From: Actinobacteria bacterium UBA2236
Lineage (GTDB): Bacteria; Actinomycetota; Actinomycetes; Nanopelagicales; Nanopelagicaceae
DNA: 7,283 bases
NCBI GenBank assembly: GCA_002347935.1
Contig: DDYK01000073.1
Coordinates: 730-8,012 of the forward strand
Direction: 5' to 3'
The position numbers were made by a program, and so were the translations under genes. A model generated the notes under the pieces. It had not been told where the DNA came from, did no database searches, and saw nothing but the letters and a program-made list of their open reading frames with translations. Every line of letters begins with the position of its first letter. The stretch's first letter is position 1. Below, piece by piece: positions 6,227-7,283 of the stretch.

Positions 6227-6267
6227 GCCGATTCGCCAGATTGACTATTCAAAGTAGAATCGGCCTA
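6224..6267. repeat. Perfect 11-bp inverted repeat around the pdxS promoter
   Basis: TAGGCCGATTC (6224-6234) and GAATCGGCCTA (6257-6267) are exact reverse complements separated by 22 bases. The left arm begins with the stop codon of the DUF3048 gene and the right arm ends on the first base of the pdxS ATG. The right arm covers four of the six bases of the putative -10 element. It could be an operator, or, in read-through RNA, a hairpin ending the upstream operon. It has no T-run after it, so a classical intrinsic terminator is not supported. Confidence 0.7.
6255..6260 (+). promoter_or_regulatory. Putative -10 element of pdxST
   Basis: TAGAAT matches the TATAAT consensus at 5 of 6 positions and lies 6 bases before the pdxS ATG, predicting leaderless transcription. 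No Shine-Dalgarno precedes pdxS. The -35 is poor (TTCGCC at 6232-6237, 17 bases upstream); a good-looking TTGACT at 6241-6246 is only 8 bases away and is wrongly spaced. Confidence 0.5.
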
Positions 6268-7166
6268 TGGCAAAAGAGAATTCAACCCAGACCGGAACAT
6301 CGCGAGTCAAACGCGGCATGGCAGAGATGCTCAAGGGCGGGGTAATTATGGATGTCGTTAATGCCGAGCAGGCTCGCATAGCAGAAGATGCTGGAGCCGT
6401 TGCAGTTATGGCACTTGAGCGAGTTCCGGCAGATATTAGAGCGCAAGGCGGCGTTGCTCGAATGTCTGATCCAGAGATGATTGCAGAGATTCAAAAGAGT
6501 GTATCCATACCAGTCATGGCCAAAGCTCGTATCGGACATTTTGTAGAGGCTCAAATTTTGCAATCACTTGGCGTGGATTACATCGATGAATCAGAAGTCC
6601 TAACTCCTGCGGATTACACCCATCATATTGATAAGTGGAATTTCACTATCCCATTCGTTTGTGGAGCAACCAATCTAGGGGAGGCTTTGAGACGGATTAA
6701 TGAAGGCGCTGCGATGATTCGCTCTAAAGGCGAGGCGGGTACTGGTGATGTCTCAAATGCCACAACCCATATGCGCTCTATCTCAGATGAGATTCGTCGC
6801 TTAAGTTCAATGCGCGAGGATGAACTATATGTTGCAGCCAAAGAGCTACAAGCTCCTTACGATTTGGTAAAAGAAGTTGCCACCACTGGAAAGCTTCCAG
6901 TAGTTCTCTTTACTGCAGGTGGAATTGCCACCCCTGCTGATGCAGCGATGATGATGCAGCTTGGAGCAGACGGGATTTTTGTTGGCTCAGGAATATTTAA
7001 GTCAGGAGATCCTGCGAGGAGAGCAGCAGCAATTGTTAAGTCAGTAACTTTCTATGATGATGCGAAAGTTCTAGCTGAGCAATCAAAAGGACTTGGCGAA
7101 GCAATGGTCGGAATTAATGTTGCAGATATTCCTGCGCCACATCGCCTAGCAGAGCGGGGCTGGTAG
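6267..7166 (+). CDS. pdxS: Pyridoxal 5'-phosphate synthase, synthase subunit PdxS
   Basis: Builds pyridoxal 5'-phosphate from ribose 5-phosphate, glyceraldehyde 3-phosphate and ammonia supplied by PdxT; cytoplasmic, a dodecamer that binds PdxT. The 299-residue protein has full family length and all expected catalytic residues: D29 in GGVIMDVVN, the Schiff-base lysine K86 in VMAKARIGH and the second lysine K154 in IRSKGEAGTG, equal to D24, K81 and K149 of B. subtilis with an offset of 5. Phosphate-binding glycines appear in GGIATPADAA and in GADGIFVGSGIFKSGDP. The C terminus (INVADIPAPHRLAERGW) is typical. The ATG at 6267 has no Shine-Dalgarno but has a -10 hexamer 6 bases upstream, so it is probably leaderless. 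pdxT follows after 4 bases. Confidence 0.98.
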   Translation: MAKENSTQTGTSRVKRGMAEMLKGGVIMDVVNAEQARIAEDAGAVAVMALERVPADIRAQGGVARMSDPEMIAEIQKSVSIPVMAKARIGHFVEAQILQSLGVDYIDESEVLTPADYTHHIDKWNFTIPFVCGATNLGEALRRINEGAAMIRSKGEAGTGDVSNATTHMRSISDEIRRLSSMREDELYVAAKELQAPYDLVKEVATTGKLPVVLFTAGGIATPADAAMMMQLGADGIFVGSGIFKSGDPARRAAAIVKSVTFYDDAKVLAEQSKGLGEAMVGINVADIPAPHRLAERGW

Positions 7167-7170
7167 GAAA

Positions 7171-7283
7171 GTGAAAATTGGAGTCTTAGCGCTCCAAGGT
7201 GATGTAGCCGAGCATATTGCCTCACTTGGAGATTGCGGCGTAAGTGCAAGTGGAGTTAAAAGTAGGCAAGAGATTGAATCAAT
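7171..7283 (+). CDS. pdxT: Pyridoxal 5'-phosphate synthase, glutaminase subunit PdxT (5' part, runs off window)
   Basis: Glutamine amidotransferase that hydrolyses glutamine and channels ammonia to PdxS. Only the first 37 codons are visible. The N terminus reads VKIGVLALQGDVAEHI (first residue Met in the protein), which matches the conserved PdxT start, KIGVLxLQGxxxEH, and a VK-R-x-E pattern follows at residues 29-34 (VKSRQE). The catalytic cysteine and the His-Glu pair would lie beyond the window. The GTG at 7171 is the only plausible start. It lies 4 bases after the pdxS stop with an AGGAAA close upstream that overlaps the stop codon, so translation is likely coupled to pdxS, ensuring balanced subunits. 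Confidence 0.93.
   Translation, partial: MKIGVLALQGDVAEHIASLGDCGVSASGVKSRQEIES

Noticed and set aside
6241..6246. TTGACT as the -35 box of pdxS
   Set aside because: Only 8 bases separate it from the TAGAAT hexamer; no matching -10 at 16-19 bases gives a start before the pdxS ATG.

Overview
The window looks like chromosomal DNA from a low- to mid-GC actinobacterium with a compact, streamlined genome. A freshwater or marine acI-type (Nanopelagicales-like) lineage is my best guess. The basis is the gene order, threonyl-tRNA synthetase, Ap4A-phosphorylase-like HIT protein, phosphatidylinositol synthase, PIM acyltransferase, PimA, then pdxS-pdxT. From memory this is the order of the M. tuberculosis Rv2614c-Rv2604c region. 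Here it has AT-richer codons, almost no intergenic DNA, and starts that look leaderless. The taxonomic call is inference; no rRNA is present.

Layout. Positions 1-873 are the 3' part of thrS, cut by the window edge. A HIT-family nucleotide phosphorylase follows (910-1410). A lone minus-strand gene (1413-2054) lies tail-to-tail with the HIT gene, 2 bp apart, and head-to-head with pgsA, about 20 bp apart. It encodes what reads as a free-standing EF-G-like domain I that has lost every GTP-binding motif, and is the most unusual gene here. From 2078 a tight plus-strand operon runs pgsA, patA-like acyltransferase, pimA, a small LemA-like membrane protein and a DUF3048 lipoprotein. The last four are joined by 4-, 1- and 4-base overlaps. 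After a 40-bp gap holding a perfect 11-bp inverted repeat and a likely leaderless promoter come pdxS (6267-7166) and the start of pdxT (7171 to the edge).

How the genes work together. PgsA makes the phosphatidylinositol(-phosphate) lipid, PimA adds the first mannose from GDP-mannose, and the PatA-like enzyme acylates that mannose, giving the base of phosphatidylinositol mannosides in the inner membrane. The LemA-like and DUF3048 envelope proteins are translated from the same message, so they may serve the same membrane, but their function is not known. PdxS and PdxT together form the ribose-5-phosphate-dependent pyridoxal 5'-phosphate synthase. No mobile element, CRISPR array, tRNA or rRNA was seen, and no stretch over 300 bases lacks a gene.
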